A stretch of DNA of 64,000 bases from assembly GCA_016165875.1 (NCBI GenBank), contig JABBOT010000002.1:30865642-30929641 (forward strand). Direction: 5' to 3'. This stretch comes from Acanthopleura granulata (taxonomy: Eukaryota > Mollusca > Polyplacophora > Chitonida > Chitonidae). The position numbers and the translations under genes are program-made. The first letter of the stretch is position 1, and every line of letters starts with the position of its first letter. The notes beneath the pieces were generated by a model that was given only the letters and a program-made list of their open reading frames with translations, was not told where the DNA came from and searched no databases. Below are positions 51,801 to 62,184 of this stretch, in pieces.

Positions 51801-54231
51801 TCGCGACTTTCATTTGAATGCCGCTAACCCTGACCTTGATTTTGATCTAAATCACCTGCTCTGCAACTTTGATAACCGTAGTTCCGTGCACAGCCATGTC
51901 ACAGTAACTATCTTGACAACTCTGATGTTTAATAACAGTACAATACAGTCAATGATCATAAATACTATTTGAAAACAAAACCTTCTACAGCCTTCTTTCA
52001 ACGTCGTAAGGCCTTGACACGGACATTAAAGTGGAAATTTTTACCAAGGTAGATAACTCTGTGATGACAATCATAAGACCAGGCCTGGAAGGCATCAATA
52101 GTATTCCGATTTTTACGTCTTCAAGTGCTCTTCATGGTGATAAATTCTTTATATGATAATCTTCCTGGGATATATGGGTAGATGTTTGGCTTTGGCCGCT
52201 AATATTTTCCCTTGACTTGCCTAGGAAGAATATTATCAACCTCAGCCAAATATCTCCCCGTATACCCTTGGAAGATCATCACATCACTCCTAATATATAC
52301 AGTGCAGGCATACTATGCATATCTAAAGTACAGAGCTGGTCCATGTATATCCATAATTAACTCATATCAGTAATATGTGCATCCAACATATACACTGTCC
52401 CATCTATGTACTTGTACTATACATCTACAATATATATCTAGTGTTTATCTCAGGTTTCTGGAAACCATTTCCTGATCCTGAAATGTTGTTACCACAATGA
52501 TATGACCGACATATTGACTTTTTGACAGGTGAAGCTACATGTATCTTTTGTTACACCTCCGTCATTCCTCAGCAGCTTTTAGGATGAACTTACGTGATGA
52601 CCTTATCAGGAGGCTTCACACGTATTTCCTGAAATGATAGATAAAGTATCATGTTAAAAGATTTACATATAACAGTTTTCAAAATTACATCAAAGTACAT
52701 TATACTTCACAAGAATTGGAAATGTAATTCAAAACAGTGTGAACAAGCTCTGCACAGTTTGACATAATCGTATCTGTTTTTCACAGCATTGGTCTCCACA
52801 TGCCCTCAACAACGAAAGAAGCACGTCAGCTATGACAGGATGAAGATAACTTTCTGTGGGCTTTGAGATTCAATATCACTTTTTCCTCTAAACTAAAGTG
52901 CCTATCTGTGACAAACGTATGAGAAAAAATCATCTGAGTCAGTAAGGAGGAGAATGGCACTGATATCCCTCACCTAGTGCGTAACATCTGCAATAGGTTA
53001 GAAGGCTGGTCTCCTCCATTTTCCTGGATGAAATTAATCATGCCAGAGGGACTAGAAACCTCCCTTCATAGTATTCAACAGGAAGAAGTGGAAAGTGTAC
53101 TCTATCAGTATCTCTCTACAAAATCGTCACTTAAATACATACCAACTTGGCGGAACTTTTAGTATTCAGCATATCGTCCACTGTGGTTTATTTCCCCTGA
53201 ACTTGTATAGTATGTGTTGAGATATTAAATGGAAGTTGGGTAGATGAGATCTCCTGCTTTTAAATTGGCTGCTGAAACCATGGTGTTTGCTTCCTTCAAC
53301 GTTCTCGCAGTTAATGTGACAGACAGTTCATAATTAATCCCACAAAATATTACACTGTTTTACAGCTCTGGCTTGACACTGTGTCATGGGTCCCATGATT
53401 ACTCAAAAAGCATTACTGGCAGCCTGCTGTCCATGATTTACTGAAAACTGCTTATAGAACTAGGGCTGACTGAATCAGCAGTGTTTCGTCATGACAGAAG
53501 AAAAGGCTGACGGGAATCAATTCCTTAGATTCCAAACACATGCATTTGGTTTTCCTTTAGAGCAACTAGATGGTCTCTGTGTGTTAGACCTATGAAAGCC
53601 ATTTCTACATCTCACGGGTGCATCAACTGACCAGGTAAATGTCAGAATAAAATATGAGAAGGGTTGACATTTACCTTGCTGAATTATGTGGCAACAAACC
53701 TGTAAGATACACAGTGACGGATCCACTGTCACTGTGAGTGTGAATTTCACTGTCTGTTTTACCTCCATAGTCTGACTATACAACTCATAAGAGTCCATCT
53801 ACGGAACCTCGTCACAGTTAGTTCAACAAGTCAAACGTTCCACTGTTATTCTTTGGCCATGTAGGCCGGCAGTATACATCACAGTGTATCTGGCAACAGA
53901 ATATAGTAATTCTGACCAAATTAAATTACCAGTGCCCCAAGTACAATGCCATACATGAAGTCTGAAATTTATACACACTAATTTCTCCGTTATTTCCCAA
54001 AGCGTATCAATGATTTCAAAAACCTACTTCATCAGGCTCTCTGTAGATAAATTTTTTGCTTGTGCCGGGTTGGTCGACGATTTTGCCCATCCAAGCCTGA
54101 CCTTCGGAAGGTCTCGGCTTTCCCGGTTTGGAAGGCGTTCCCGAGGATGCAGATAACTTATTTGACCTTTGTGGCGCTGCCCATCCACCCTGCACTCGCG
54201 CTCTTCTTCTTTTATCACTGCTAGTACTCAT
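45832..54231 (-). CDS. ALKBH3: Alpha-ketoglutarate-dependent dioxygenase ALKBH3, seven coding exons
   Basis: Coding exons on the minus strand: 54231-54028, 52628-52594, 50198-50151, 48996-48804, 47623-47414, 46955-46857 and 45915-45832 (stop 45832-45834). All have GT/AG borders and matching phases, giving 290 residues against 286 in human. It should oxidatively remove 1-methyladenine and 3-methylcytosine from single-stranded DNA and RNA. The N-terminus carries KRRRARVQGGWAAP, close to the human start, which fixes the ATG. An in-frame open extension further upstream has no ATG. The middle has LTAWFGEHPYSYS. The core shows WHSDDE (iron ligands His198 and Asp200), FEMRKKP, LLIMEGAVQEDWQH (iron ligand His264) and RVNLTFR (Arg276 and Arg282, the 2-oxoglutarate-binding pair). 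A minus-strand AATAAA lies at 45756-45761, about 70 bp past the stop. Introns contain SINEs. Confidence 0.96.
46088..46358 (+). repeat. tRNA-derived SINE in the last intron of ALKBH3
   Basis: A-box region GGCCTCAGTGGCCGAGGGGG, B-box region GTGAGTTCAAGTTCAGCCC, central domain TGTGGGAAGGTCTACCAGCAACC and TTTCCTCCCAGCATAATGC, tail GAGTACGGTGTAAAACACC then AAATAAAT. It is antisense to the gene and well preserved. Confidence 0.9.
46455..46722 (-). repeat. Second dispersed repeat family, copy 4
   Basis: Shares GTGGCAGGGTGAGTCTATGCC, CATGCCGAAGACGCCAGACAC, GAGGCAGCAACAAGTACCAT and GACCCGACCCAGGATTAATCC with copies at 8480 and 16955. Lies in the last ALKBH3 intron. Just before it, TATGGCCTAGTGGTCAGTC at about 46393 looks like a separate tRNA A-box remnant. 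Confidence 0.72.
48120..48210. repeat. AT-rich palindrome in an ALKBH3 intron
   Basis: ATATCCAATATATTTATATATTATATGATAAATAT is mirrored by TATTTATATATTGGACATATATATTTATCATA. It can form a cruciform or hairpin and is prone to slippage. Noncoding. Confidence 0.7.
50262..50500 (-). repeat. tRNA-derived SINE in intron 2 of ALKBH3
   Basis: Plus-strand order ACTGGTGTTTTTTACACC, ACTCAAGAATATTTCACTT, GGAGGAAACCGGGCAGAGG, CCATGAATGGCC and GAGAGGCATCTGGGTAATTAC, so the element lies on the minus strand, sense with the gene. Head region incomplete. Confidence 0.85.
52155..52280. repeat. Imperfect hairpin in an ALKBH3 intron
   Basis: GATAATCTTCCTGGGATATATGGGTAGATGTTTGGCT at 52155 pairs with AGCCAAATATCTCCCCGTATACCCTTGGAAGATCATC ending at 52280. 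Arms are about 37 bp with a loop of about 50 bp. Possibly a small foldback element. Confidence 0.75.
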
Positions 54232-54899
54232 GTTTGCTACGATTTCATTTAAGGCAGTTTTGACAGTTGTTTCGTTGCTTGCATGGAGGCTGACATCTTG
54301 GAATTCAGGGAATTGTGGGATGGATTTAGGAAAGTCCACTATGCGACAGGGGGGTGGAGGGAATGGGGGAATTAAGCCAAGGCAGCCATGACACAGAGCT
54401 GAATTGCGCACTGGTGGTTACGACATTTACCCCCGCCCAGAGTTGTGATGATTTTGTTTACTTACTGCTATATTCATATAGCGTGAGCCTGCATATATCT
54501 AATTTATTGTCATTGTGTTGATGTCATATTGTTTGTGTCTCATAAATGCGACAACAGTAGATATTGTCAATACGGTAAGTATTTCACGTCACATGGTTTA
54601 CAAGTTATTTTGGTGTTGTCGCTCTGCTTGCGTATAATAATTTTAATTTTCATTTTCTTAGAAAAACCTTACGAATATAGGTGTCTCTTGATGAACCATA
54701 CCTGGCATTTCTCATTCATCTGTTAAAACTTTGTTGAGGATGCTGCTATTCCTGTCCTGCAATGTTTGTTCACGGAGCTCGAGACAGGTGCAGCAGGACA
54801 ATATACAGACAAACCAGACTGACAGCATCATTTATATGCAGTTTTACGTCAGCATGTTTTGTAGCTGTATGCTGAGAGTGACATCGTCAGGTGTACATT

Positions 54900-54985
54900 T
54901 ATCTATTTGATTAGTGTTTCAGCCATACTCTAAAAAATATTTCCTTTATACGATGGCGACCAACATTATGGTGAGAGAAAATCAA
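54900..54985 (-). repeat. Decayed SINE tail fragment
   Basis: ATTTGATTAGTGTTTCAGCC, ACTCTAAAAAATATTTCC and ACGATGGCGACCAACATTATGGTG follow the SINE tail and part of its central domain with many substitutions. It directly precedes the inverted-repeat element at 55039. Confidence 0.65.
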
Positions 54986-55038
54986 GCCTACCTACCTACT
55001 CACTACCATCCACGTGTTGCAGTTGTACATCACCTACC

Positions 55039-55769
55039 GTAGCCAGGTAATCACATGGCCTTGCCACTACGTTACAACGCCATGAGAAGGTCCTAATGAC
55101 GCAAACTTGACCACCTGCCATCCGGCTTTCTCCTGACCAGTTTGGCTCTGCTTTTGTGTTGCATTTTTCTCCTTAGGTTGGACGCTTTGCGACCGCTAAT
55201 ATTTCCGACCCCCAACACCAACTGTTAAGTCGTAATAAAACTTGAGCAAATTCTATCTCTCAGTACATGCCAGGGTTTGCCATGATTGATGAAGCTGACG
55301 ATCTAGGGCTTGTTAAATTTTATCCTAGGAACTTATGCTCAACTATGTCATCAACCTTCACAGCCTTGTTGCAAACAAGTACGAAATACTTCTGATGTTT
55401 AAGAGGATCAAATGTTGCCATCATGTAGATATTGATCCAAAGAATGAACAACTTGCTATAACAGACTGTAGATCCTAAGATAAAATTTACAGAGTTGTAC
55501 CCATAATGTTTTGCGTCATCAAGCATGATGCCTTTTGTGCATTACCCAGGTCTAGGCGGAGTTAGTTCGAGTTTATTATAACCCAACAGTAGGTGTTAGG
55601 GGTTGGAAATTGTAGCGTGTGCAAAGCGCTCAACCTGAGGAGAAAAATGAAACACAGAAGCAGAGCCGAACTGGCTGAGTGAATGCCGGATGGTAGGAGG
55701 CCAAGTTTGCGTCAGTAGTGTTCAATGGGACCTTCCCTTGGCATTGTAGCATAGTGAATACTTGGCTAC
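55039..55769. mobile_element. Foldback element with about 205-bp terminal inverted repeats
   Basis: The left arm (55039-55247) runs GTAGCCAGGTAATCACATGG, then GGTCCTAATGACGCAAACTTG, CATCCGGCTTTCTC, GTTTGGCTCTGCTTTTGTGTT, TTTTTCTCCTTAGGTTG and CAACACCAACTGTTA. The right arm (55565-55769) is its reverse complement at roughly 80-85 percent by eye. The internal 320 bp has no transposase-like frame; one 68-codon minus-strand frame is unrecognised. This looks like a nonautonomous DNA transposon or foldback element, and its autonomous partner is not in the window. Target-site duplications were not found by eye. Confidence 0.82.
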
Positions 55770-56739
55770 ATCTACGTTAGCCAATATCAAAACTGCATCT
55801 CTCCTTTTTAAGTATAGTGATAGGCAGAGAGCTACAGAGCGAAAGCTAATGGAATTTGGCAGGTGATTTAGACACAGATCCTTGTCTAAACATTATGGAT
55901 AGAAAGCAAGAGCCTTCGATGAAAACGCATGGTGTCAATAAAGCTATGTCTTGCCCCACCTTTTAAGATACATGTTTAGTCACAATGCTGGCCAGTAATA
56001 TTTCTCTCCACATGAGGTACCAACTGTTCAATTGAGACCGGCCATGTCTTCATTCGGCCTTATTTTGGATATGCTACAGCCTCCCAACGTCTGCCGCCTT
56101 CACACTGCAGCTCTCCATCAAGGTGAAATACAGTTCTGTATCTACGACATGTACCTTAAATGTGTTCATATGTGTAGGTGTCGGGAATGGATTGTTGCTG
56201 AAAGGTTAATTAAATGGACAATAGAAAACTAACTGTACTTGCATTTATCTTATCAAATAGAGAGAGTTAAGTGCATTCAAATATTTGAATTTTATGATTG
56301 AAATTAATGAACCATATGGCCATTAATTAAGTAGTTTGAAGTCACAAAAAGTTTCTTCTACTCTAAGACATTGTAAGCTTCTGAAACTCAGTACTTCAGG
56401 TTCTGCAGACTTTCATATATATATTTATAGAAGCATAGATGTAAAATTTCAAAGGCATGCAGTATCTGTTCTCATGCAGGAAATTTTCTTGGCTCCCCTT
56501 CATACTTGCATTATTCTTGGGCCTTAGTGGCAAAAGGCAGTGGATTGAGCTCTTTTACATGATGTTTGCTGGACACCATTTACCTTCCACCATTATGTAT
56601 GATTAAATGTGTGAATGAATGATTATAGCTTTACACCACCTCTCTACTATTGCAGCCATGGTATGGTGGTGAGAAAATAGGATCAGGAGAACGTAATTGC
56701 AATAATGTACCTTTAGCTTCTTGAAGTGGCACATAAGCA

Positions 56740-56995
56740 CCGGGCTCAGTCGGTTAGCGCGGTAACGCAGCACAATAACCGAAGCCTCCCACCAACGCGG
56801 TCGCTGTGAGTTAAAGGCCAGCTCATGCTGGCTTTCTCTCCGGCCGTATATGGGAAGGTATGCCAGTAACCTGCGGATGGTCGTGGGTTTTCCCTGGGTT
56901 CTGCCTGGTTCCTTCCCACTATAATGCTGGCCGCTGTCATACAAGTGAAATATTCTTGGGTACGGCGTCTAACACCAATTAAATAAATAAATAAA
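56740..56995 (+). repeat. tRNA-derived SINE, near full length
   Basis: GGGCTCAGTCGGTTAGCGCGG (A box), GTCGCTGTGAGTTAAAGGCC (B-box region), CCGGCCGTATATGGGAAGG, GGTCGTGGGTTTTCCC, CAAGTGAAATATTCTTGGGTA, then ACACCAATTAAATAAATAAAT. One of the best-preserved copies here. Confidence 0.9.
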
Positions 56996-57164
56996 AAAAC
57001 AGACATAAGCACCGCAAGAGCAACCTTGTGTTTCATTTTCTAAAATGTTGATCTTCTGATTGAGGACTGATTTACAGACTGACTGGAGTAAAACCAATTT
57101 CTTGGTTTTGCATGTGCATGTAGGGATATAGATTAGCCATAGTTCATTTCAACTTCGAACAGTC

Positions 57165-57465
57165 AGTTGTTTGACCGTCTTTCCATCTATCTGTTTGTCG
57201 GTCTGGTCATTTCCTGGTAAACTGTGTATCTATTCTACAGTTGAACTACAATTCACCAAACTTATTCCACATTTACACTTTGTTATAAGGCAGAACCCTG
57301 TGAATTCTTACGTCATCTTATTTTTCCTGTCTGTCCAGCGGTCCTTGCATCTGTCTGATCCCTGTAAACGCTCAATCTCTTGAACAGTTTGTCAATGTTC
57401 ACCAAACTCATACCACATCTACAATCTGGTATGATGAAGAACCCTAGTGATTTTATTATATGATA
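57165..57465. repeat. Two-unit tandem, about 147-bp period
   Basis: TTCACCAAACTTATTCCACAT near 57252 recurs as TTCACCAAACTCATACCACAT near 57399. Both are followed by similar AGAACCCTxGTGAxTT words and preceded by CATCTxTCTGxT words. Lies just upstream of BORCS5 and may fall in its promoter or 5' UTR. Confidence 0.6.
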
Positions 57466-57757
57466 ATGTTTCACATCTTTCTAAATGCCACTCGAAGAAA
57501 ATCACCACTTTATCACAAACCTCCATCAAGGTTGGATCTATTTCTTACAATGCAGTTGTGCTTAAGGCCGAGAAGGTTTAAGTGCACGGTATTTTCTATA
57601 TAGTGCCAAAGGAGTTGAGTTGTGACACATGTATCTCAGCTCTGTTGCATGCTGGGAGAGTGGATACGTATATCTCAGCTATATCACGTTTTCTTATGCC
57701 AAATGAACATTGTGATATCTCCTCTCTGACCTTATCACAATGTTGTAGTGCTGAAGC

Positions 57758-60700
57758 ATGGGTTCGGACCAGAGCAGCCTGCCTGCTGGAGGACCTGGCA
57801 GTAACCTCAAATCACAGAGAGATGAGGAGATCCCCTATACCAGCTACTCCATCAGCAAACCAATAGATGGAGGTGAGCGACAAGGACATTTCTCATTTCT
57901 CAACATAGCACGCTAACTTCATAGACCACAGGGGTAGAAATGTTCAAAATTTGCTACCTGTCACCTGTGACCGAAAATCTCAACCTGCCACAAATAATAC
58001 TGTTCATTATTACAGTTGTGAAGTAAATTAATATAATCACATCAGTTATTAGTCAAATTTGGTTTAAATACGTTTAAGGAGCCCTTTTAATTAAATCTGG
58101 GAACTCTGAATCAGTTTAATTATTTTATTAATAGTGTTACATTTGTTTGTAGGTCAATTATGTAAGCCAATAACATGCAAGTAAGCAGGCCTGACATACA
58201 TGTACTGTAAACAACACAAAAAATGGACAGCCTGTGATTTGTGTTTGATAACTTAATTTGAGATCACATTCAAAGAATCTTGATGCAAAATTAACCAACG
58301 TATCCATTCAGAATATTAATCAAACCCCTGACACCAATAGCTTTGGCTCCATTGTTCAACTGTTCTATGACATGTTGAGGTTATTTTCTTGTGAATGAAT
58401 GAAAAAAGAATATCAGTTCAATCCAGTATGTTAGCCAGGATTTGACTGACTGGGAGTGCGAATGAAAAACGAGGGAGTGTACAAGCCCCCATCCCCAAGT
58501 GCTTGCCCACCTGCCAGCAATTCCCCCCAACCTTAAATTAAATGTGATCATTGATCTTGACCATAAAACATATATATGATAAATATGTATAAGGAAAATG
58601 CATACCAAGACAGTTCATAATGGATTTGTCATTTGCTCTTATTAAAATCAACTAGTTCAGGCCAGAAATTTATACTGTACTATTTTCAGATCTTGTACAG
58701 ACGGTTCCCAGTACACAGAAGAATAACCAAAACCCTGTCCATCTAATAAGTTGTTTTCCAAACACAGTAAAATAAAATCAATATTGAGATATCTGTTTCA
58801 ACTTTTACTTAATGTTGATGTAATTAATGTGTAGAGAATTCTTCCTTCTTAAGAAGGATCAAGTGTTCTTATTGTAAAGGGAATTTGGGATGTGCAATAC
58901 TGAAAAACTTCAAGAGAAAGATGGATACACTGTATATCCCTGACTAAGTCAAGTGCTGGCCGCCCATGTGAGCCTCAGCTTACAGGGGTAGCTGTGACCT
59001 AATTTACCATGCCATTACAACACTTTTACATGAGCAAGAGAGCCAAGATCGTGTTCTGTTGATCGTGTTCTGATGAAGTTTAATGGGTGAAACAAAGAGG
59101 TTTGTCCATGTATGAACTTCTCAGCTTTGATTTAGAAGTACACGTGCCCTCTTAAGAGTCCTTGACAGTTATATGACATCACAACAGTGTATCCCGAGTC
59201 GGAAACAGGATACATTTTCTAACTGCCAAAGTTTTCTTCACATTGTGGGATTGATGACTTATATACACCCCAAGGTTTGATGAGAGTTGTGAAGGAAAAT
59301 ACATACGCTATGTGCGCACCTGACCAATAAAACGAACCTTTTTTTCTAATTCAGAGTGGCTTGAACAGTAATTTTCCATGTACCAAGAGGAGGTTCATGT
59401 AGGGTCCCCGGACGACATGCTAACAGGGATGAACTGAGATAAAAAGGGGGCACTGTTGGGGATTCTTAGATAACTGAGGCTTAAAAGAAAAGTCTTCCGT
59501 TTGGCTTGCTACTGCAACATTTAAAATCAAAATAAATCAGTTTCTAATTTTGGTTTTTTGGCCCACAAAGATAAATACCCGTGGAGTACAGAGCATCGGG
59601 GACTTTTGGAAAACTACAGACCGCTCAAATCCAGCTGAACACCGTATACAAAAGAGCAACAACAACAAAACACGAACCACGCATGTGTTTCGAAAGATCT
59701 CATTTCATGAGTCACCTGTATGACATGTACCATGTCGTTCTATGCTGTACAACCAGAAGTTTAACATATCAGCCGCATTTACTACCTGCAGCAAGCGGCA
59801 ATTGACTTTCTTTTCAGCTTGCCGACTGAAATTATGACCTGCCGGGGCAGGTAAACAGGCGACCATTTCGAGCCCTGAGTCCAGCGTATTAATATTTAAA
59901 TCCCTACTGTGTGGTTTGTTTGAAGTTACAGGTCACAGTATTTATTTATTTATTTATTTGATTGTTGTTTGATGCCGTACTCAGGAATATTTCACTTATA
60001 TGACGGCGGCCAGCATTATGGTGGGAAGAAACCGGGCAGAGCCAGGGGGAAACCCACGACCATCTGCAGGTTACTGGCAGACCTTCCCACGTTCGGCCGA
60101 AGGGAAAGCCAGCATGAGCTGGACTTGAACTCACGGTGACCGCATTGGTGGGAGGCTTCGGGTCATTATGCTGCTATAGCGCACTAACCGACTGAGCCAC
60201 GGAGGCCGCGCCAGGTCACAGTAACATTTACTACTACACTTATGGGTATAATTTGCTTACTTTACTTGAACTAGAACAACTGCTCTAAAACTGCAGACCT
60301 GCTTCTAATTTGATTATTTCATTTTAATTGCGCACGTTTTTATAATAAATATTAAAGGGATATGAAAAAGTGAAGAAATATATTATTGGGGCATTATTTT
60401 ATGCACTGTTATGAAAAGCTGAATACCACTGAGAAATAGATGTGCCTGACTGATTTTTAATCATGTTCTTCAGAATCTCCAAGATCTTCACCCAAGGTGA
60501 ACAAGACCAGACTTCAGTCTCGAGAGGCGAAGGACCAGTCCACTCCAAAGCATGACATCGTTGTTGTTGCAGAAGGAAGTGCACCTGATCGCAATGCAGA
60601 CCCAGAACTGGTGAAGCTCAACGCTATCCCAGCATTCCTTCCAATAATGCGTGGGTCGTTGAACATCCCGACAAGCAGCCGGGAGTCTGACGTGCTGGAT

Positions 60701-62184
60701 AGACTGGACCATCGTCAGATCTTACTTCTGTGTCTTCGCTATCAAGACCACTTGAAGCAGCTGAGTGAGGCAGTGGCATTTGACCAGAATGCTCTCTGCA
60801 TCCGCATCAAGGAGGTGAGCACAACTCAGGGTGTAGCTTCCAGTGAAATATTCTTAAGCACGGCATAAAACTCATTGAAAGTAGGCGTTGAATCAGACAT
60901 CTGCCAACCAAAATGGGCTTTGGGGGTTAATAATCACAAGACCTGTTTCCAACACAACACTAGCACAAGGAACTGAGGAGGTAAGAAATTCATAAATAAA
61001 TGTGCAAAATGAAGGATGCCCCCCCCCCCCCCACCCAAAAAGAATTTGTACAGCTATTCCTTGATCTTTTCGCCTTAAATAAAGTTAAATATAATTTATC
61101 AACATGAATGAATTGCAACAGTGAGGCATGCATGGTGACACAATTAGCCAGCTCTTCATCCCAGAGGTTGGCATACATGTGCATGATTGCCTAAGATGCA
61201 ACTCAGCTGGTCGTTGGTCCCTTTTGCTGACGGCCATACGGCTTTAGATTGAACCAGTATACATGTAATGACTATAATATGACTGAGTTGCGTCATTACT
61301 TCTTGTAGACGAGTGCTTGCGCCCTGATGGAACAGTTGCGTCAGGTTGGGTTGCGTCAGGTTGTGGGTTGCGTCAGGTTGGGTTGCATCAGGTTGTGGGT
61401 TGCGTCAGGTTGTGGGTTGCGTCAGGTTGTGTTGCGTCAGGTTGTGGGTTGCGTCAGGCTGGCTTGCGTCAGGTTGTGGGTTGCGTCAGGTTGTGGGTTG
61501 CGTCAGGTTGGGTTGCGTCAGGTTGGGTTGCGTCAGGTTGTGGGTTGCGTCAGACTGGCTTGCGTCAGGTTGTGGGTTGCGTCAGGTTGTGGGTTGCGTC
61601 AGGTTGTGGGTTGCGTCAGGCTGGCTTGCGTCAGGTTGTGGGTTGCGTCAGGTTGTGGGTTGCGTCAGGTTGTGGGTTGCGTCAGGTTGGGTTGCGTCAG
61701 GTTGTGGGTTGCGTCAGACTGGCTTGCGTCAGGCTGGCTTGCGTCAGGTTGTGGGTTGCGTCAGGTCGGGTTGCGTCAGGTTGTGGGTTGCGTCAGGTTG
61801 TGTTGCGTCAGGTTGTGGGTTGCGTCAGGCTGGCTTGCGTCAGGTTGTGGGTTGCGTCAGGTCGTGTTGTGTCAGGCTGGGTTACGTCTGGCTGGGTCGC
61901 ATCTTTAGCTCTTGTGTATTGTTTTATGAAACTGAAGTAAATTTTTGTTCTTTCTTTCTCAGATTGATTGTGCCATCCAGATGTTGATGAATCTGATGAG
62001 TGAGAGGCAGAAAAAATACTCCAAATGTGCTGAACAGTTCCAGAAGGTGAATGAAACTGCTTCAGCTTTGAACCGCATCAAAATGAACATTGAACAAATA
62101 GTTCCTCTGATGGATAGACTGAACCAAGTACTACCACCCGATGACCGGCTAGAGCCTTTCAGTTTGAAGCCACCCAAGTCATGA
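57758..62184 (+). CDS. BORCS5: BLOC-1-related complex subunit 5 (myrlysin), three coding exons
   Basis: Coding exons: 57758-57872, 60474-60814 and 61963-62184 (stop 62182-62184). Phases match and the product is 225 residues; human BORCS5 is 196. BORCS5 is a lipidated subunit of the BORC complex on the cytosolic face of lysosomes, where BORC recruits Arl8 and promotes kinesin-driven outward movement. Evidence: the start MGSDQSS is a good N-myristoylation signal and matches the human MGSEQSS start, and an in-frame TGA sits one codon before the ATG. DIVVVAEGS, LCLRYQDHLKQ and AVAFDQNAL (all in exon 2), and ERQKKYSKCAEQFQKVNE and LEPFSLKP (exon 3), are family landmarks. The second half is heptad-rich, as expected for a coiled-coil subunit. 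Residues about 8-50 form a longer, low-complexity linker than in human. Introns hold a SINE, a SINE fragment and a minisatellite. Confidence 0.95.
59939..60211 (-). repeat. tRNA-derived SINE in intron 1 of BORCS5, full length
   Basis: Plus strand runs from a TTTATTTATTTATTTG tail through GATGCCGTACTCAGGAATATTTC, GCGGCCAGCATTATGGTGGG and GACCGCATTGGTGGGAGGC to GCGCACTAACCGACTGAGCC and ACGGAGGCCGCG at the head. It is the most complete copy in the window and is antisense to the gene. Confidence 0.92.
60843..60885 (+). repeat. SINE 3'-end fragment just after BORCS5 exon 2
   Basis: AGTGAAATATTCTTAAGCACGGCATAAAAC matches the 3' domain of the SINE. It starts only about 28 bp after the exon 2 donor. 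Confidence 0.65.
61334..61905 (+). repeat. GT-rich minisatellite in intron 2 of BORCS5 (15- and 17-bp units)
   Basis: The array mixes units such as GCGTCAGGTTGTGGGTT (17 bp) with GCGTCAGGTTGGGTT, GCGTCAGGCTGGCTT and GCGTCAGGTTGTGTT (15 bp). No stop codon occurs in any plus-strand frame across the array, giving three overlapping open frames of about 190-213 codons. These frames are a property of the repeat unit and are not evidence of a gene. The array ends about 58 bp before the acceptor of BORCS5 exon 3. Confidence 0.95.

Larger units (their letters stand above)
54232..57757. other. Divergent spacer between ALKBH3 and BORCS5
   Basis: The two genes are head to head about 3.5 kb apart, so both promoters should lie here. 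The ALKBH3 5' UTR occupies the first part; the open frame continuing to about 54411 has no ATG in phase. A short out-of-frame upstream ATG at 54389 (six codons including its stop) precedes the start if it is transcribed. The rest holds a SINE fragment, a 0.73-kb inverted-repeat element, a nearly complete SINE, and a two-unit tandem near 57.2-57.5 kb. No TATA box was confidently identified. Confidence 0.6.

Noticed and set aside
61317..61987. Three overlapping plus-strand frames of 193-213 codons
   Set aside because: They are generated by a minisatellite that contains no stop codons in any forward frame; it lies in an intron of BORCS5.
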